Source: Adineta ricciae
Taxonomy: Eukaryota; Rotifera; Eurotatoria; Adinetida; Adinetidae
DNA length: 64,000 nucleotides
NCBI GenBank assembly: GCA_905250025.1
Contig: CAJNOJ010000297.1
Coordinates: 1-64,000 of the forward strand
Reading direction: 5' to 3'
Part shown: in pieces, positions 60,079 to 64,000 of the stretch
How the letters are laid out: every line of letters begins with the position of its first letter
Position numbering within the stretch: position 1 is the first letter of the stretch
Program-made: the position numbers and the translations under genes
Notes under the pieces: generated by a model
What the model was told of the DNA's origin: nothing
Databases searched by the model: none
Seen by the model: the letters and a program-made list of their open reading frames with translations, nothing else

Positions 60079-61502
60079 TTTTTATCAGTTTCGAAAAGAA
60101 AAAATATTTCTAATAACAAGATTCTATGCGAACAATAACAAAATGATTGACATATGTCATATCAATAAATATATTGATTTTTATTAAAGTAAATATTAAA
60201 TTCATCTACTCTTTTTTTTTATTGTTGATCAATATTGAAAATAAAAATTTATAGAGAAGCATGTCAATTTTATTTTAGATGAGTAAAGTAGAGTCTGGAT
60301 AAGAAACTAACTAGGTTAAAATTAATATTACTAATGATATATAAGCAACGATCTCTTAGTTAATCATCTCTTTTTCTGTTATCGAAAACTTCAGCAAGTT
60401 TATCACGTAAATTTTCATATTAAGTTCAACCTGTAATGTAATTCGGATTTGATCTTGTTACAGATGAATCTGTATCATCACTCAGTAATCTACCTTCGAC
60501 TGCGTATTCAATACTTCACTAATGCAATATGATATCATCGTTGCATTGTTGTTAATGTTAATATAACTTTAATTTTTTCATCATTTCCATGTAATACCAT
60601 ACTATAATCGACCATAACAATATTTTTACATAACTAAATTTTTGTCATTTATTTGTGAGAGAACAGCTTGCATTGGGATGCTCCATGTCGGTCGTAGTAC
60701 TTGTTATTCGACCTTGATATATTGGTTGTGAACAAAATAAGCCATATCTTGGGAACAAAATTCTTAAAGATGTGGCTGTGAATCTAGAACATCTCCTCTT
60801 CACCTACCCTCACCGTCATCCCTGCATTCAACTTCAAAAAACACGAGCAGCGGATTATGCTCATGTTAACAAACCCAGTCTGGATTATAATTCTTATTCT
60901 ATCGATTTCAGCTGTTAAGAAACAGAAGATGTCGATGAAAACGATACAGATTTTGAGAATTCAGCCATTTTCCTTGACGATAACCATTTGTATGATGACT
61001 TCAGTGTTAGTCGTACAACATTTCATAGAATCCGGATATTTGATTCTATTAGACATGATTAGGCTAAATCGTATATTGCTGTGAATATAAATGAAATACA
61101 AAAATATTTGCATAAACAAACAGCTGTTTGGACCTTATCAAAAGAGAAATATACACCCGGCTGGAAAGGAATAAAGAGAAAATATCGTTAAACTTTTTCA
61201 TCTCCCGCTCGACTCGTCCTACCGCCTATAATGTGTCTTCTATGGGACTGTTTCCGCTGTTAGTGAGCTATCTGCAACAAAACTTTTTCATCGGACTTGT
61301 TCCGTGAGATATCCTCAAAAGGATTGTTTCCGCTGTGTATTAGGCGTTCTCCAAAGGATTAGACATGCACCAAATCCAAACTCAAACTGTTTTGAGGTTT
61401 GGATATGAGTAGTAACTTTTAAGTTCGGATTTAGAGTCAGTATCCGATACATTAAATCGTGGTGAATCAAATAAGGAAAAAACTCGAATAAAACAATAAT
61501 AT
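60079..61502. other. Intergenic, with a decayed open frame near 60840-61190 (+)
   Basis: Upstream DNA of the LDLa gene, then mostly non-coding. From about 60840 one frame gives DETDFENS-like acidic sequence and then SRTTFHRIRIFDSIRHD*AKSYIAVNINEIQKYLHKQTAVWTL in two pieces, broken by stops. The 'KYLHKQTAxW' style recurs in repeat-associated rotifer frames as far as I recall, but I cannot name the family. No intact gene. Confidence 0.4.
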
Positions 61503-61568
61503 CAGTGTGAAGCTAGCACGAACAAACGATATGTTAGGTTAAAACTTTTTTACTATGTCCCGTCCATG
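61503..61568. mobile_element. Lone end of the 9104-type MITE
   Basis: Cagtgtgaagctagcacgaa at 61503 followed by 'aacgatatg', 'aaaacttttttacta' and 'gtcccgtccat' reproduces the left arm of the MITE at 9104 in order, with ~20 bp missing. No opposite arm is seen nearby. It lies directly against the end of the ATPase relic. Confidence 0.8.
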
Positions 61569-62395
61569 AAAAACTTTTTCTTTTATATCAATGGTTAAAG
61601 GTACAATTTGACCATCATTTGTTTTGTATGTTGAACAACGTTGAATAACAATTTCTGATGCACCTTTCATTAGAATTAGAATCAGAATTGTGTTTCTGTG
61701 TGATTCAAATCGATTAGCTGTTATCATAAATTCTTTAGCTGAATTGAATGGTAATATTTTGAAACGTGGATTTAAACAACGTATTTCATCAATTTTCATT
61801 TGACATTCATAGACACATCGATTGTAGAGAGCAATATCAACTGAGTCATCAGTAACATGTAATTTTGGATTGAATTTTGTTATACTATGTTTGTTTTGAC
61901 ATTATTACATAGAGAAACATCAAGAAATACATCATGAATAATTTCATTTAAATTTTTGTGATGATTTAAATTTAATGGTGATGTCTCAATGTCTGGTGAT
62001 ACGGTTACTGTAGGACGAGGATGAGTATGAAGAGATCCAACAGATAATCGACGAATGGGTTGTGATGTTGACATTTTTATAATTGAATTTTCTATTTTAC
62101 TTTCTTTTATTTTATACCTTCTATCCGTATTCCAAAATATACGAGTGATCACCAATTAATTCTTGATTAATGTATCTGTTTCATCCGTCTCAGTCACTGA
62201 AGTAACAATGAAAGTTTCAACAATTTGTAAACTTTTCCGTAATATTCGTTGTTGACTCATTCGTTTAACTACAATTGCCAATACTAACGGGAAAAATCAT
62301 CCTCTAGATACACTTTATAAAAAAGTAACTTACGAAGAGTATTAGTCGATGGTAAACCTACAGGCAAAAAACTAACAATCCGTATCAATTGAATT
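61545..62395 (-). pseudogene. Dead P-type ATPase (Na+/K+-ATPase alpha-like) fragment
   Basis: Read on the minus strand, the segment follows the order of a type IIC ATPase: an M4-like piece (FLPVGLPSTNTL for VPEGLLATVTV), then VVKRMSQQRILRKSLQIVETF, then the phosphorylation site, then the nucleotide-binding domain (LCNNV, DDSVDIALY, ILPFNSAKEFMITANR, MKGASEIVIQRCS). The phosphorylation motif DKTGTLTQN has become DETDTLIKN and is followed directly by a stop. A second stop lies near 61883. Loss of the catalytic motif, two stops and the missing rest of the protein make it a pseudogene. Its 3' side is cut by the MITE end at 61503-61568. Confidence 0.85.
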
Positions 62396-64000
62396 ACGAA
62401 TATTTCCAGTTGAAGTAATAAAAGTTGGATGATAGTTATTAAGCCATCCTATTCGAGTTATACAAAGAATAACAATACTTGAGGGTGGATAAGGTTGGCG
62501 TCGGTGAGTTATCATCCAAGTGATCCTGTGGCAGATAAGGTTGTCAAACTTTGCATGCCGGTTTTTGTGTACTCAAAAAGTGAGTATACTATAGAATGGG
62601 TCAGTAGGCCCGTCTGGCCGTTAATCCGATAACTCCTGAAAGAATAATCCAATTTTCATGAAATTTAGTACATAGCCGTATATTGTCAATGTCCCAGACG
62701 AGTTCGATGATGAGCCCGATCGACTGTAATACTTCTAACTTACAAAAAAATTCTCAGATTTTTGTGTGCCATCTGATACACTTTTTGAAGTACACGCAAC
62801 TTTTGGATAAAGTCCGAACTTTTCGCATTTATTTTCTTACATGACACACCACAGACACACGCCACTATTATACATGAACCTGTACTTTCACCATGTTTTT
62901 TTTTATCCTTCTCTTCTAGGATAAAACACATGGGTCATGGGTCCTTTTTTCATGTTTCGTGTCTAGCTTTCGTGTCACAAGGTATGGTTGATTTTTCGCC
63001 TATGCAGTAATGTTACACGGAATAAAGTTTTGTTACCGGGAAAAACAAAAAACCCTTGATATGAGCTGCATTTCTGGGATATGACATAGTGAATGTAATT
63101 TTTCATAACTCAAATAGAATATTGGCCGACGAACTTCATTAAAATAGAGAAATTGTTTTGTAGCATTGTGACTTAAGAGGCCAGCTCTTGATTAACTCTA
63201 TACATGTGGCATGGAAAAATAAAACGAGATTATGGAAGTAAGAATTAGTGATACTAACAAATCAACTATCTACTCTTATGCACAATCTTAGATTTCGTAC
63301 GTCTTTATACTTCACCATGCTTCCAATACTTTTGAAGTATCTGAAGTACCGCTTTTCCCTCCTTGTCATACAGTCATCCAATGATACATAGGATTATTCG
63401 ATTCAGTCAGGGCGGTTATACACATGAGAAGTATCATGAAGTCAACGTACAAAAAGAATGATGTGGATAAAATATCGCACATTTCAACGGAGCAGCACGC
63501 AAAAAAGGAATAGTGAGGATGAAGAGACAAAAGGTGAACAAAATCGTACGATTTCTGTTGTATTTATTTCATGAACAAAATTTGCTTTGCATGATGAAAA
63601 TATCTTAAACTAATATGTATCATTTACTTACACTATTATAGATAGTCATTTGCGTACATTGAATAAAAAGCTTTCAGCGCCATCCCTAACGGAATTAAAA
63701 ATGTGAAACACAATCCAGTCAGACAAACTTTGAACACATAGAATGCTCAATTTATTTCCCAATCTGCATTCCCATTTATCTAAACTTAAGCTGTTGAAAG
63801 CAACATATCATTATCAATAGCGATGTCTGCTGCTTTTTACGAAATTTCTGCTTCATCGGTCACAATATATGATCCTTCTTATTGTGCTTCCATTAACCGA
63901 TCTTCATCTGTGACACGACCTACACGTGTCGTTCTAATGAAATTGAGAACGAACCTGTCTGTGAGACAATGATACAGTTCATTTGAATTTTCCTGTATAA
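62396..64000. other. Non-coding, repeat-like DNA
   Basis: No convincing gene. Around 62560-62700 'actcaaaaagtgagtatactata' is an imperfect palindrome (ACTCA…TGAGT), followed by 'cccgtctggccgttaatccgataactcctgaa'. This text style is common at the ends of DNA transposons, but no second end was found. A 49-codon frame at about 63825-63974 (+, MSAAFYEISASSVTIYD…) is open but unrecognised and may be chance. Confidence 0.4.

Noticed and set aside
1..64000. tRNA or rRNA genes
   Set aside because: I looked for tRNA-like B-box and cloverleaf sequence and for rRNA core text and saw none I could support by eye.

Overview
The window looks like part of a bdelloid rotifer genome (Adineta- or Rotaria-like). 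The reasons are AT-rich DNA, very short GT-AG introns of about 45-65 bp, tandem and segmental gene copies, NHL-repeat and HEAT-repeat gene families, scattered MITE/TIR elements, and a large PKS/NRPS locus of non-metazoan type inside an intron-containing eukaryotic context. The assignment is an inference from gene style; no ribosomal or mitochondrial marker is present.

Layout. 57-1210 (+) is the 3' part of a DBH/MOXD-like copper monooxygenase. 2.34-6.7 kb and 8.70-13.56 kb are two copies of one block: an orphan class-A GPCR (+), a decayed HEAT-repeat gene, a cytochrome P450 (-) and the last exon(s) of an NRPS gene. Copy A has a nonsense mutation in the P450 and stops at a single N at 6706. Between the copies lie a 1.35 kb element with 83-bp perfect inverted ends, a cluster of GATCCGAATTACCCC repeats with 32-bp spacing, and a foldback MITE.

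13.2-46.4 kb (all minus strand) is the centrepiece. In transcription order it holds an ABCB-type exporter (46378-40884), a FAS-like highly reducing PKS (39931-31291: KS-AT-DH-pseudoMT-ER-KR-ACP-dead TE), a trimodular NRPS (31046-13289: C-C-A-T / C-A-T / C-A-T / membrane plus left-handed-beta-helix terminal domain) and a P450 (13179-11683). The probable job is to make a short acylated peptide, with the PKS chain passed to the starter C domain, then to tailor it with the P450 and export it through the ABC pump. T-rich AG acceptors 45-60 nt before the ATGs of PKS, NRPS and P450, and a 109-bp NRPS-P450 gap, suggest spliced-leader operon processing. The NRPS is interrupted in its first A domain by a 3.7 kb insertion with MULE-like remnants. 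Modules 2 and 3 share a 1269-bp tract with only five differences.

46.4-57 kb is repeat-rich and contains assembly gaps. It holds duplicated NHL-repeat secreted proteins, a convergent secreted protein of unknown family, and a non-LTR retrotransposon bounded on both sides by single Ns. 57-60 kb holds a large LDLa-repeat gene (-). 60-64 kb is mostly decayed DNA, including a dead P-type ATPase whose DKTGT motif is destroyed, and a MITE end that matches the one at 9.1 kb.
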